DNA from: JBMOUD01 sp049319665
GTDB lineage: Bacteria; Pseudomonadota; Gammaproteobacteria; Enterobacterales; Enterobacteriaceae
DNA: 55,274 nucleotides
Reading direction: 5' to 3'
Assembly (NCBI RefSeq): GCF_049319665.1
Contig: NZ_JBMOUD010000022.1
Location: 1-55,274, forward strand
This document shows, one piece after another, positions 33,698-43,579 of the stretch (position 1 is the first letter of the stretch; every line of letters starts with the position of its first letter). The translations under genes were made by a program, and so were the position numbers. The notes below the pieces were generated by a model that saw nothing but the letters and a program-made list of their open reading frames with translations, made no database searches and was not told the origin of the DNA.

Positions 33698-34486
33698 GTG
33701 ATTGATAAAACCGCCTTTATTCATCCGAGCTCTATTGTCGAAGACGGTGCCATTATTGGCGCTGGTGTTCATATCGGCCCTTTTTGTATCGTGGGTTCCG
33801 AGGTGGAAATCGGCGAAGGGACGGTACTGAAATCACATGTTGTCGTAAACGGTTTGACCAAAATTGGTCGCAATAACCGTATTTTCCAGTTCGTCAGTAT
33901 TGGTGAAGTGAACCAAGACCTGAAGTATGCTGGTGAGCCTACGCGTGTTGAAGTGGGCGACGATAATGACATTCGTGAAAGCGTGACGATTCACCGTGGA
34001 ACTGTAGATGGCGGCGGTCTAACTAAAGTAGGCAGTAATAACCTACTTATGGTTAATGCCCATGTTGCGCATGATTGTGTGGTGGGTAATAACTGTATTT
34101 TAGCTAACAACGCCACCTTGGCTGGGCATGTTCAGGTTGACGACTTTGCCATTATTGGTGGGATGACCGCGGTGCATCAATTCTGCATCATTGGTGCTCA
34201 TGTGATGGTGGGTGGCTGTTCTGGGGTTGCTCAAGATGTGCCACCGTTCTTGATTGCTCAAGGTAACCATGCAACACCTTTCGGCATCAATCGGGTTGGA
34301 CTGAAACGTCGCGGTTTTGATAAAGAATCCCGACAGGCGATTGATAAAGCATACAAGCTGTTATATCGCAGTGGTAAGACGTTGGAAGAAGTTCTGCCGG
34401 AAATTACCGCTATTGCCGATGAGTTCCCAGCGGTTAAGCCATTTAGTGACTTCTTTGCCCGCTCAACGCGCGGCATCATCCGTTGA
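33698..34486 (+). CDS. lpxA: UDP-GlcNAc O-acyltransferase, GTG start
   Basis: LpxA catalyses the first, reversible step of lipid A synthesis, moving a 3-hydroxyacyl group from ACP to UDP-GlcNAc. The 262-residue trimer has hexapeptide left-handed beta-helix repeats from residue 2, catalytic His125 in NAHVAHDCVVGNNC, and a helical C-terminus. GTG start at 33698, three bases after the fabZ stop. Confidence 0.97.
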   Translation: MIDKTAFIHPSSIVEDGAIIGAGVHIGPFCIVGSEVEIGEGTVLKSHVVVNGLTKIGRNNRIFQFVSIGEVNQDLKYAGEPTRVEVGDDNDIRESVTIHRGTVDGGGLTKVGSNNLLMVNAHVAHDCVVGNNCILANNATLAGHVQVDDFAIIGGMTAVHQFCIIGAHVMVGGCSGVAQDVPPFLIAQGNHATPFGINRVGLKRRGFDKESRQAIDKAYKLLYRSGKTLEEVLPEITAIADEFPAVKPFSDFFARSTRGIIR

Positions 34487-34504
34487 TTTAATTCCAGGGA
34501 TTTT

Positions 34505-35668
34505 ATGCCATTGCTAAATAAGGAGCGACCTGCATTAACTATCGGTTTGGTCGCGGGTGAAACCTCTGGCGATATTTTAGGTGCAGGGTTAATCCGTGCA
34601 CTTAAGCATCACTATCCTGACGCTCATTTTGTTGGCGTCGCTGGGCCGCTGATGCAAGCCGAAGGTTGCGAAGCTTGGTATGAAATGGAAGAGCTGGCGG
34701 TAATGGGCGTGGTAGAAGTCGTAGAGCGTTTACCACGCCTGTTGAAGATTCGCAAAGACCTGACTCAGCGTTTTGCTAAGCTTAAGCCCGATGTCTTTGT
34801 TGGAATTGACGCGCCGGACTTTAACATCACGCTCGAAGGACGATTAAAGCAGCGTGGGATACGCACCATTCATTATGTCAGCCCGTCCGTTTGGGCCTGG
34901 CGTCAAAAGCGTGTTTTCAAAATTGGTAAGGCCACCGATATGGTGCTGGCTTTTCTTCCTTTCGAAAAAGCGTTTTACGATAGATTTGATGTGCCTTGTC
35001 GCTTTATTGGCCATACGATGGCGGATTCAATGCCGCTTGAGCCTAATAAGCTAGCAGCTCGCGCTGAATTAGGTATTCCGCCAGATGTACATTGTCTGGC
35101 ATTGCTGCCGGGCAGCCGCCATTCAGAGGTCGAGATGTTAAGCGCTGACTTCCTGAAAACGGCGCTACAGCTGCGTCGAACTTATCCTGATTTGCATATC
35201 GTGGTGCCTTTGGTTAATGCCAAGCGCCGTGAGCAGTTTGAACGCATCAAAGCTGAAATTGCACCAGACCTTCCTGCTCATTTACTCGATGGGCAAGGAC
35301 GAGCTGCAATGATTGCCAGTGATGCTGCATTATTGGCGTCAGGTACTGCGGCGCTGGAATGCATGTTGGCGAAGTGCCCAATGGTGGTCGGGTATAGAAT
35401 GAAACCTTTCACTTTCTGGATAGCCGAGCGCTTGGTCAAAACGCCGTATGTTTCACTGCCAAATCTGTTAGCCGGACGAGAGATTGTCACCGAATTGCTA
35501 CAGACTGAGTGTGTGCCGGATAAGCTAAGTGCTGCGCTGTTGCCGCTATTGGCCGGTGGTGAGAAAAGTACCGAATTGAAACATTTATTCCTCGAATTAC
35601 ATCAAAACATTCGTTGCGGTGCTGATGAACAGGCAGCTCAGGCGGTAATGGAGTTAGCTCAGCGATGA
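34505..35668 (+). CDS. lpxB: lipid-A-disaccharide synthase
   Basis: LpxB joins UDP-2,3-diacylglucosamine and lipid X to form the beta-1,6 disaccharide of lipid A; membrane-associated GT19, GT-B fold. 387 residues with the N-terminal VAGETSGDILGAGL, HYVSPSVWAWRQKRV, the nucleotide region LLPGSRHSEVEML and LASGTAALE. Stop overlaps the rnhB ATG by 4 bp. Confidence 0.97.
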   Translation: MPLLNKERPALTIGLVAGETSGDILGAGLIRALKHHYPDAHFVGVAGPLMQAEGCEAWYEMEELAVMGVVEVVERLPRLLKIRKDLTQRFAKLKPDVFVGIDAPDFNITLEGRLKQRGIRTIHYVSPSVWAWRQKRVFKIGKATDMVLAFLPFEKAFYDRFDVPCRFIGHTMADSMPLEPNKLAARAELGIPPDVHCLALLPGSRHSEVEMLSADFLKTALQLRRTYPDLHIVVPLVNAKRREQFERIKAEIAPDLPAHLLDGQGRAAMIASDAALLASGTAALECMLAKCPMVVGYRMKPFTFWIAERLVKTPYVSLPNLLAGREIVTELLQTECVPDKLSAALLPLLAGGEKSTELKHLFLELHQNIRCGADEQAAQAVMELAQR

Positions 35669-36264
35669 TGACCGAACTTTTTGTCTATCCACAGGCAAAT
35701 TATATTGCTGGTGTGGATGAAGTTGGCCGTGGTCCTTTGGTTGGTGCGGTAGTAACGGCTGCGGTGATTCTCGACCCTGCGCGGCCAATTATCGGCTTGG
35801 CTGACTCAAAAAAGCTCAGCGAAAAACGTCGCGATGCGCTGTTTATTGAGATAACGGAGAAAGCCCTGGCCTGGAGTTTGGGGCGGGCCGAGCCGGAAGA
35901 AATTGATCAACTGAATATCTTGCATGCCACAATGTTGGCGATGCAGCGAGCGGTAGCTGGTTTACAGGTAACGCCTGACATGGTGTTGGTTGACGGTAAT
36001 CGCTGCCCTAGCTTGCCAATGGCATCTATGGCGGTGGTTAAAGGCGACAGTAAAGTGGCCGAGATTAGCGCCGCATCAATTTTGGCTAAGGTCACGCGTG
36101 ACCGTGAAATGGTTGCGTTGGATCTCGAATTCCCGCAATACGGATTTGCTCAGCATAAAGGCTACCCAACGCCGTTGCATCTTGAGCAGTTGGCAAAATT
36201 TGGTGCCACACAATATCATCGGCGTAGCTTTGCGCCCGTCAGACGCGTGCTGGATTTGGCATAA
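35665..36264 (+). CDS. rnhB: ribonuclease HII
   Basis: RNase HII cuts RNA in RNA-DNA hybrids and single ribonucleotides misincorporated in DNA. The 199-residue protein has AGVDEVGRGPLVG (Asp-Glu of the active site), LADSKKLSEKRR, VDGNRCP (Asp) and KVTRDREM. Its ATG overlaps the lpxB stop in ATGA (second ATG follows at once), implying reinitiation. 30 bp before dnaE. Confidence 0.96.
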   Translation: MMTELFVYPQANYIAGVDEVGRGPLVGAVVTAAVILDPARPIIGLADSKKLSEKRRDALFIEITEKALAWSLGRAEPEEIDQLNILHATMLAMQRAVAGLQVTPDMVLVDGNRCPSLPMASMAVVKGDSKVAEISAASILAKVTRDREMVALDLEFPQYGFAQHKGYPTPLHLEQLAKFGATQYHRRSFAPVRRVLDLA

Positions 36265-36294
36265 CTTCAACTCTCACATTTCTGGTAATTTGAT

Positions 36295-39200
36295 ATGGCT
36301 GAACCTCGTTTTATTCATCTTCGTGTTCACAGTGACTACTCCATGGTGGATGGATTAGCCAAAGTTGGCCCGTTGGTAAAACGAGCGGCACAGCTGTCGA
36401 TGCCAGCGTTAGCTATCACCGATTTTACTAACCTTTGTGGGCTAGTAAAATTCTACGGTTCAGCGCACGGTGCTGGGATAAAGCCGATAATTGGTGCTGA
36501 TTTCAATGTCCAAAGCGATGTATTGGGCGATGAGTTGGCCCAATTGACCGTGTTGGCAATGGATAATGACGGCTACCAGAATTTGACGTTGCTGATATCC
36601 CGGGCTTACCAAAATGGTTACGGCGCAGCAGGGCCAATCATCGATCGCGAATGGTTAGCTGAATTAAACCACGGGCTGTTGTTGCTATCCGGTGGCCGAA
36701 TGGGGGATGTAGGCAAGTTTATGCTGCGTGGCAATCCCCCTTTGGTTGAGCAGTGCCTGGATTTCTATCAGCAATATTTTCCCGACCGCTACTATCTTGA
36801 ATTGATCCGCACCGGTCGCGCTGATGAAGAAAACTATCTGCATGCAGCAGTCGCGTTGGCAACCGAGCGGCAACTGCCGGTTGTCGCCACCAATGATGTG
36901 CGTTTTCTGGTCGACAGTGATTTTGACGCGCACGAAATTCGCGTGGCGATCCACGATGGTTTTACGCTTGATGACCCTAAGCGCCCTAAAAAATATACGG
37001 CGCAACAATATATGCGCAGTGAAGAGGAAATGTGCGAACTCTTCGCAGATATTCCTGAAGCGTTGCAAAATAGCGTTGAAATTGCCAAGCGCTGTAACGT
37101 CACAATTCGCCTGGGCGAATATTTCCTGCCGCAGTTCCCAACCGGTGATATGACCACCGAAGACTTCCTCGTCGCCTGTTCGCAAAAAGGGCTGGAAGAG
37201 CGCCTTGAGTTCTTGTTCCCAGATCCGCAAGTACGGGCTGAAAGACGCCCAGAATATGATGATCGTTTGGATGTTGAACTCAAAGTGATCAACCAAATGG
37301 GCTTCCCAGGTTACTTCTTGATCGTGATGGAGTTTATCCAGTGGTCTAAGGATAATGACGTTCCTGTTGGGCCGGGGCGCGGATCTGGTGCGGGATCATT
37401 GGTGGCTTATGCGCTAAAAATTACGGACCTCGATCCACTGGAATTCGATTTACTATTCGAACGTTTCCTCAATCCAGAACGTGTTTCAATGCCCGACTTT
37501 GACGTCGACTTCTGCATGGAAAAACGCGATCTGGTGATCGATCACGTGGCTGAAATGTATGGCCGCGAAGCCGTGTCGCAAATTATCACTTTCGGTACCA
37601 TGGCGGCCAAAGCGGTGATCCGCGATGTAGGTCGTGTATTGGGCCACCCTTACGGTTTTGTCGATAGAATATCTAAATTAGTCCCGCCCGATCCGGGAAT
37701 GACGCTAGAAAAAGCCTTTGCTGCCGAGCCGCAGTTGCCTGAAATTTATGAGGCTGACGAAGAGGTTAAGGCGCTCATTGATATGGCGCGTAAGTTGGAG
37801 GGCGTCACGCGTAACGCCGGTAAGCATGCCGGTGGTGTTGTTATCGCTCCAACCAAAATTACTGACTTTGCCCCGCTTTATTGCGATGCCGAAGGGAATA
37901 ACCCGGTTACCCAGTTTGATAAAAATGATGTGGAATATGCAGGGCTGGTAAAGTTTGACTTCCTTGGCTTGCGTACGCTGACGATCATCGACTGGGCGTT
38001 ACAGATGATAAACGCTCGCCGTGCTAAGACCGGATTAGAGCCAATAGATATCGCCGCGATCCCACTTACCGATCAGAAAAGCTTCGATATGCTGCAACGC
38101 TCGGAAACCACAGCGGTATTCCAGCTTGAATCACGCGGTATGAAAGATCTGATCAAGCGTCTGAAGCCGGACAGCTTTGAAGATATGATCGCCTTGGTGG
38201 CATTGTTCCGCCCTGGGCCGCTGCAGTCGGGGATGGTAGACAACTTTATCGACCGTAAACACGGGCGGGAAGAACTGTCTTATCCTGATATCCAATGGCA
38301 GCATGAATCACTAAAACCTGTGCTTGAGCCAACTTACGGCATTATCTTGTATCAAGAACAGGTTATGCAGATTGCTCAGGTACTGGCGGGCTACTCGTTA
38401 GGCGGCGCGGATATGCTGCGTCGTGCAATGGGTAAAAAGAACCCTGTCGAGATGGCTAAGCAACGCGGTGGATTTGAGGACGGTGCTAAATCCCGCGGCG
38501 TTGATGGTGAACTTGCGGTTAAAATCTTCGATCTGGTAGAAAAGTTTGCGGGCTATGGTTTTAACAAATCGCACTCTGCTGCTTATGCGCTGGTCTCTTA
38601 TCAAACCTTATGGTTAAAGGCTCATTATCCGGCTGAATTTATGGCGGCAGTAATGACTGCTGATATGGACAACACCGATAAAGTGGTTGGCTTGGTTGAT
38701 GAATGCTGGCGGATGGGGCTTAAAATTCTGCCGCCGGATATCAACAGTGGGCTATATCATTTCCACGTCAATGACGAGGGGGAAATAGTTTACGGAATCG
38801 GCGCGATTAAAGGCGTTGGTGAAGGCCCGATTGAAGCGATCATTGAAGCGCGAAATCAGGGGGGCTATTTTAAAGAGTTGTTTGACCTTTGTGCTCGCAC
38901 AGATACCAAAAAACTTAATCGCCGTATTCTTGAAAAGCTGATCATGTCCGGGGCATTTGACCGTCTTGGCCCACACCGTGCAGCGTTGATGCACTCTTTG
39001 GGCGATGCGCTAAAAGCTGCCGATCAACATGCCAAAGCAGAAGCGATTGGTCAGGCAGATATGTTTGGTGTGCTGGCCGAAGAACCCGAGCAAGTTGAAA
39101 AATCTTATGCTAGCGTAACGCCTTGGCAAGAGCAGGTGGTATTGGATGGTGAGCGAGAAACCTTAGGTTTGTATCTCACCGGCCATCCAATCAACCAGTA

Positions 39201-39777
39201 TTTAAAAGAAATTGAACGTTATGGCGGCGGCCAGCGTTTAAAAGATATGCACCCAACGGATCGGGGAAAAATGACCATCGCAGTCGGTTTGGTAGTGGCT
39301 GCGAAGGTGATGATTACCAAACGGGGTAACCGTATTGGTATTTGTACGTTGGATGACCGTTCCGGTCGTCTCGAAGTCATGTTATTCACTGAAGCGTTGG
39401 AAAAATTCCAGCATTTATTGGAAAAAGACCGTATCCTGATAGCCACAGGACAGGTCAGCTTTGATGATTTCAACGGCGGGCTTAAAATGATGGCCCGTGA
39501 TCTAATGGACATCAGTGAAGCGCGTGAAAAATATGCTCGCGGTCTTGCTATCTCGCTGACTGACAGGCAAATTGATGACCAGCTTTTGAACCGTCTCCGC
39601 GAATCGTTGGAACCTCATCGATCGGGGACGATACCAGTGCACTTGTACTATCAACGAGAGAACGCACGAGCCCGGCTGCGATTCGGTGCGAGTTGGCGTG
39701 TTACACCAACCGACCGTTTATTACTGGATTTACGTACTTTAGTCGGTAATGAGCAGGTGGAACTGGAATTTGACTAA
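36295..39777 (+). CDS. dnaE: DNA polymerase III alpha subunit
   Basis: Catalytic subunit of the replicative polymerase. At 1160 residues it has E. coli length. Order: N-terminal PHP domain (FIHLRVHSDYSMVDGLAK), palm with PDFDVDFCMEKR carrying catalytic Asp401 and Asp403, KRLKPDSFEDMIALVALFRPGPL, helix-hairpin-helix part, the clamp-binding QADMFGV near residue 920, an OB-fold (TIAVGLVVAAKVMITKRG) and a tau-binding tail. Between rnhB and accA, as in E. coli. Confidence 0.98.
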   Translation: MAEPRFIHLRVHSDYSMVDGLAKVGPLVKRAAQLSMPALAITDFTNLCGLVKFYGSAHGAGIKPIIGADFNVQSDVLGDELAQLTVLAMDNDGYQNLTLLISRAYQNGYGAAGPIIDREWLAELNHGLLLLSGGRMGDVGKFMLRGNPPLVEQCLDFYQQYFPDRYYLELIRTGRADEENYLHAAVALATERQLPVVATNDVRFLVDSDFDAHEIRVAIHDGFTLDDPKRPKKYTAQQYMRSEEEMCELFADIPEALQNSVEIAKRCNVTIRLGEYFLPQFPTGDMTTEDFLVACSQKGLEERLEFLFPDPQVRAERRPEYDDRLDVELKVINQMGFPGYFLIVMEFIQWSKDNDVPVGPGRGSGAGSLVAYALKITDLDPLEFDLLFERFLNPERVSMPDFDVDFCMEKRDLVIDHVAEMYGREAVSQIITFGTMAAKAVIRDVGRVLGHPYGFVDRISKLVPPDPGMTLEKAFAAEPQLPEIYEADEEVKALIDMARKLEGVTRNAGKHAGGVVIAPTKITDFAPLYCDAEGNNPVTQFDKNDVEYAGLVKFDFLGLRTLTIIDWALQMINARRAKTGLEPIDIAAIPLTDQKSFDMLQRSETTAVFQLESRGMKDLIKRLKPDSFEDMIALVALFRPGPLQSGMVDNFIDRKHGREELSYPDIQWQHESLKPVLEPTYGIILYQEQVMQIAQVLAGYSLGGADMLRRAMGKKNPVEMAKQRGGFEDGAKSRGVDGELAVKIFDLVEKFAGYGFNKSHSAAYALVSYQTLWLKAHYPAEFMAAVMTADMDNTDKVVGLVDECWRMGLKILPPDINSGLYHFHVNDEGEIVYGIGAIKGVGEGPIEAIIEARNQGGYFKELFDLCARTDTKKLNRRILEKLIMSGAFDRLGPHRAALMHSLGDALKAADQHAKAEAIGQADMFGVLAEEPEQVEKSYASVTPWQEQVVLDGERETLGLYLTGHPINQYLKEIERYGGGQRLKDMHPTDRGKMTIAVGLVVAAKVMITKRGNRIGICTLDDRSGRLEVMLFTEALEKFQHLLEKDRILIATGQVSFDDFNGGLKMMARDLMDISEAREKYARGLAISLTDRQIDDQLLNRLRESLEPHRSGTIPVHLYYQRENARARLRFGASWRVTPTDRLLLDLRTLVGNEQVELEFD

Positions 39778-39789
39778 AATAGGAATGCT

Positions 39790-40749
39790 ATGAGTCTGAA
39801 TTTTCTTGATTTTGAACAGCCGATTGCGGAGCTGGAAGCGAAAATTGACTCGCTGACTGCAGTCAGCCGTCAAGACGAAAAATTGGATATTAATCTTGAT
39901 GAAGAAGTGGGACGCCTGCGTGAGAAAAGCGTTGAACTGACTCGCAAGATTTTCTCTGATCTGGGAGCCTGGCAGGTTGCCCAATTGGCGCGTCATCCAC
40001 GTCGTCCTTACACCTTGGATTACATCAAACATATCTTCACTGATTTTGATGAGCTAGCGGGTGATCGTGCTTACGCTGACGATAAAGCTATTGTTGGCGG
40101 GATTGCTCGTTTGGGTGAACGTCCTGTGATGATCATTGGTCATCAGAAAGGTCGTGAAACCAAAGAGAAAATCCGTCGCAACTTTGGTATGCCGGCGCCA
40201 GAAGGTTACCGTAAAGCCTTGCGTCTGATGGAGATGGCTGAGCGTTTTAAAATGCCAATCATCACCTTCATTGATACGCCAGGTGCTTACCCGGGCGTAG
40301 GTGCGGAAGAGCGCGGCCAGTCTGAAGCTATTGCACGTAACCTGCGTGAAATGTCTCGTTTGAATGTACCGGTTATTTGTACGGTGATCGGCGAAGGCGG
40401 TTCCGGTGGTGCGTTGGCGATTGGCGTAGGCGATAAAGTTAACATGTTGCAGTACAGCACGTACTCGGTTATTTCGCCGGAAGGTTGTGCGTCAATCTTG
40501 TGGAAGAGCGCGGATAAAGCCTCGCTGGCGGCAGAAGCGATGGGCATTATCGCTCCTCGTCTGAAAGAGTTGAAACTTATCGATACCGTTATTCCAGAAC
40601 CTCTGGGTGGCGCACATCGTGACGTTCCGGCAATTTCAGCTTCTTTGCGTGCTCAACTTGAAGCCGATCTTCGTGATTTGGATGCGTTGACTGTCGAAGA
40701 ATTGCGTAACCGTCGTTACCAACGACTGATGACTTACGGCTACTGCTGA
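39790..40749 (+). CDS. accA: acetyl-CoA carboxylase carboxyltransferase subunit alpha
   Basis: With AccD, AccA transfers carboxybiotin CO2 to acetyl-CoA to give malonyl-CoA, the first step of fatty acid synthesis. 319 residues: N-terminal coiled coil (ELEAKIDSLTAVSRQDEK), then crotonase-like core with MIIGHQKGRETKEKIRRNFGMP, FIDTPGAYPGVGAEERGQSEAIA and GEGGSGGALAIGVGD. Starts 12 bp after dnaE and ends at a strong terminator closing the run from uppS. Confidence 0.98.
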   Translation: MSLNFLDFEQPIAELEAKIDSLTAVSRQDEKLDINLDEEVGRLREKSVELTRKIFSDLGAWQVAQLARHPRRPYTLDYIKHIFTDFDELAGDRAYADDKAIVGGIARLGERPVMIIGHQKGRETKEKIRRNFGMPAPEGYRKALRLMEMAERFKMPIITFIDTPGAYPGVGAEERGQSEAIARNLREMSRLNVPVICTVIGEGGSGGALAIGVGDKVNMLQYSTYSVISPEGCASILWKSADKASLAAEAMGIIAPRLKELKLIDTVIPEPLGGAHRDVPAISASLRAQLEADLRDLDALTVEELRNRRYQRLMTYGYC

Positions 40750-40772
40750 TATTTGTCAGAATTATGTGAAAG

Positions 40773-40796
40773 GGCAGCCGCGAGGCTGCCTTTTTT
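40773..40796 (+). terminator. accA intrinsic terminator
   Basis: GGCAGCC/GGCTGCC stem with GCGA loop, then T6. Textbook rho-independent terminator. Confidence 0.92.
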
Positions 40797-40914
40797 ATAT
40801 CCGCCAAATTCTGATAATTAAACGTAATGGCAGGGAAAGGTGGAATAAGAGCTTAACGCGACGATGTTTATTCCTATAATCAAGGAATCAGATATATCAG
40901 CAAGGAGCCATCAG

Positions 40915-43056
40915 ATGAATATTATCGCCATCATGCATCCCCCCGGCGCTTATTATAAAGATGAGCCGATGAGAGAGTTGGATTCAGCGCTGACGCAGGC
41001 CGGGTTCAAAACAATTTATCCCCATGATCAAGCCGATTTACTCAAGCTTATTGAAAACAACGCGCGTATTTGTGGCGTCGTCTTTGATTGGGATATGCAC
41101 AGCGAAGACCTGTGTGCTGAAATTAACGAGCTGAACGAATATCTGCCGCTTTACGCCTTTATTAATACCCACTCTTCATTAGATGTCAGCAGCAATGATA
41201 TGCGTATGGTGCTCTATTTCTTTGAGTATGCGCTCAATGCGGCAGAGGACATCGCTCAACGTATTCGCCAGTACACCAACGATTATCTTGATGAGATTAC
41301 ACCGCCCTTGACCAAGGCTTTGTTCACTTATGTTGAAGAGGGGAAATACACTTTTTGCACCCCGGGACACATGGCCGGCACGGCATTTTTGAAAAGCCCG
41401 GTTGGGACATTATTTTATGATTTCTTTGGCGCGAAAGCTCTCAAGGCCGATGTATCTATCTCAGTCACGGAATTGGGCTCTCTGCTTGATCACACCGGAC
41501 CTCATCTGGAAGCTGAAGAATATATTGCTCGTACTTTTAACGCAGAGCAGAGCTATATCGTCACCAATGGCACTTCAACGGCTAACAAAATCGTCGGCAT
41601 GTATGCCGCACACGCTGGTAGCACGATATTAATCGATCGCAACTGCCATAAATCATTGGCGCATCTAATGATGATGACCGATGTTATCCCGATTTATCTG
41701 CGCCCATCTCGAAATGCTTATGGAATATTAGGCGGCATTCCCAAACGTGAATTCAGCCGTGAAAGCATTGCTCAGAAAGTGGCTGATACAAAAGATGCTA
41801 GCTGGCCGGTTCACGCGGTAATTACCAATTCCACCTACGATGGTTTGCTGTACAACACCGACTTTATTAAACAGACGCTCGATGTACCTTCGATCCATTT
41901 TGATTCTGCCTGGGTGCCCTATACCAATTTCCACCCGATATATAGCGGGAAAAGTGGCATGAGCGGCGAGAGAATGGCAGGCAAGGTTTTTTATGAAACG
42001 CAGTCCACGCATAAACTACTGGCGGCTTTTTCTCAGGCATCAATGATTCATATTAAAGGTGATTACAATGAAAATACCTTTAATGAAGCCTATATGATGC
42101 ATACCACCACCTCGCCAAATTACAGTATTGTGGCCTCCGCTGAGACAGCCGCGGCGATGCTGCGGGGTAATCCGGGACGCCGTTTGATCAATCGCTCAGT
42201 GGAACGGGCGCTGCATTTTAGAAAAGAGATCCAGCGTTTGCGTGCAGAATCTGAAGGATGGTTCTTCGATATCTGGCAACCGGAACAGATCGATGAGGCG
42301 CAGTGTTGGCCGCTACAACCACAGGATAAATGGCACGGATTTTCTCAGGCAGATGCCGATCATATGTACCTTGATCCGATCAAAGTGACCATTCTGACAC
42401 CGGGAATGAGTGAGCAAGGCACATTGGCAGAAGAGGGGATCCCCGCTGCGCTGGTGGCTAAATTCCTTGATGAGCGTGGTGTCGTGGTCGAGAAAACTGG
42501 CCCTTATAATTTGCTTTTCCTGTTCAGTATCGGTATCGACAAAACCAAAGCAATGGGGTTAATGCGCGGGCTGACTGATTTCAAACGTTCGTATGATCTT
42601 AATTTGCGTGTGAAAAACATGCTGCCAGATCTCTACGCTGAAGATCCTGATTTTTACCGACACATGCGTATTCAGGACTTGGCTCAAGGGATCCATAAAT
42701 TAATTATCCACCATGATCTGCCGCATTTGATGTTCAAAGCCTTTGATGTACTGCCAGAAATGAAAATGACGCCGTATCAAATGTTCCAGCACCAGGTTCG
42801 TGGCAACATTGAAGAGTGTGAAATCGACCAACTGGTAGGCAAAGTTTCTGCCAATATGATCCTGCCTTATCCGCCGGGAGTCCCGATGGTGATGCCGGGT
42901 GAAATGATCACTCAAGAGAGCCGAGCGGTGCTCGATTTCTTATTGATGCTATGCTCGATTGGCGAGCATTATCCTGGGTTTGAGACCGATATTCACGGTG
43001 CTAAATTGACAGAAGATGGTCGATATCTGGTGAAAGTACTGAAACAGCCGGCGTAA
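40915..43056 (+). CDS. ldcC: lysine decarboxylase LdcC
   Basis: Decarboxylates lysine to cadaverine. 713 residues from ATG 40915 (AGGAG upstream), exactly E. coli LdcC/CadA length; an ATG at 40864 would add 17 residues. Domains: N-terminal wing/flavodoxin-like domain, PLP fold-type I core with ETQSTHKLLAA (PLP Lys367) and IHFDSAWVPYTNFHP, and the C-terminal domain. The place between accA and yaeR, and the absence of a cadB antiporter, mark it as the LdcC type rather than acid-induced CadA. Monocistronic. Confidence 0.95.
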   Translation: MNIIAIMHPPGAYYKDEPMRELDSALTQAGFKTIYPHDQADLLKLIENNARICGVVFDWDMHSEDLCAEINELNEYLPLYAFINTHSSLDVSSNDMRMVLYFFEYALNAAEDIAQRIRQYTNDYLDEITPPLTKALFTYVEEGKYTFCTPGHMAGTAFLKSPVGTLFYDFFGAKALKADVSISVTELGSLLDHTGPHLEAEEYIARTFNAEQSYIVTNGTSTANKIVGMYAAHAGSTILIDRNCHKSLAHLMMMTDVIPIYLRPSRNAYGILGGIPKREFSRESIAQKVADTKDASWPVHAVITNSTYDGLLYNTDFIKQTLDVPSIHFDSAWVPYTNFHPIYSGKSGMSGERMAGKVFYETQSTHKLLAAFSQASMIHIKGDYNENTFNEAYMMHTTTSPNYSIVASAETAAAMLRGNPGRRLINRSVERALHFRKEIQRLRAESEGWFFDIWQPEQIDEAQCWPLQPQDKWHGFSQADADHMYLDPIKVTILTPGMSEQGTLAEEGIPAALVAKFLDERGVVVEKTGPYNLLFLFSIGIDKTKAMGLMRGLTDFKRSYDLNLRVKNMLPDLYAEDPDFYRHMRIQDLAQGIHKLIIHHDLPHLMFKAFDVLPEMKMTPYQMFQHQVRGNIEECEIDQLVGKVSANMILPYPPGVPMVMPGEMITQESRAVLDFLLMLCSIGEHYPGFETDIHGAKLTEDGRYLVKVLKQPA

Positions 43057-43068
43057 AACTTTGCTTGC

Positions 43069-43096
43069 AAGCCCTCGATAAATGAGGGCTTTTTAT
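43069..43096 (+). terminator. ldcC intrinsic terminator
   Basis: AGCCCTC/GAGGGCT stem, 7-nt loop and T5ATT tail just after ldcC. Confidence 0.88.
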
Positions 43097-43154
43097 TGAC
43101 GGCAGCTGAGCCGATGGGTAACGTCTCATTCGTCAAAACATTCAGGGAAACGCT

Positions 43155-43547
43155 ATGCTAAATCTACGTCATATCGACCATATCGCCATCATTTGCAGCC
43201 ATTACGAAACCAGCAAGCGTTTTTACTGCGACACTTTGGGGTTAAGCTTGTTAGCTGAGGTGTATCGCGAAGAGCGCGACTCATGGAAGGCAGATCTGGC
43301 GCTTAATGGGCAATATATTATTGAGTTGTTTAGTTTTCCTACGCCTCCTGCCCGCGTCAGCCGTCCTGAAGCCTGTGGTTTACGCCATTTAGCCTTCAGT
43401 GTAGAAGATATTGATGTGGCGATAGCCGGGCTAAATGCCGCTGGGGTTATCTGTGAACCTGTGCGTATTGACCCTTATACCGGCAAGAAATTTACCTTTT
43501 TTGCCGATCCGGATAACCTACCGCTAGAACTTTATCAAACTCGCTGA
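43155..43547 (+). CDS. yaeR: VOC (glyoxalase-like) family protein YaeR
   Basis: 130-residue vicinal-oxygen-chelate protein with paired beta-alpha-beta-beta-beta modules: HIDHIAIICSHYETSKRFYCDTLGL, NGQYIIELFSFPTPP, CGLRHLAFSVEDID and FFADPDNLPLELYQT. Metal ligands (His, Glu) are at family positions, but the substrate is unknown. Lies between ldcC and tilS as in E. coli, 32 bp before the tilS start. Confidence 0.92.
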   Translation: MLNLRHIDHIAIICSHYETSKRFYCDTLGLSLLAEVYREERDSWKADLALNGQYIIELFSFPTPPARVSRPEACGLRHLAFSVEDIDVAIAGLNAAGVICEPVRIDPYTGKKFTFFADPDNLPLELYQTR

Positions 43548-43579
43548 TAAGTCGAGTGCAGCGCTTTCAGGAAACGAAG

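Noticed and set aside
40864..40914. 17-residue N-terminal extension of LdcC
   Set aside because: ATG 40915 has a strong AGGAG and restores the exact 713-aa family length.
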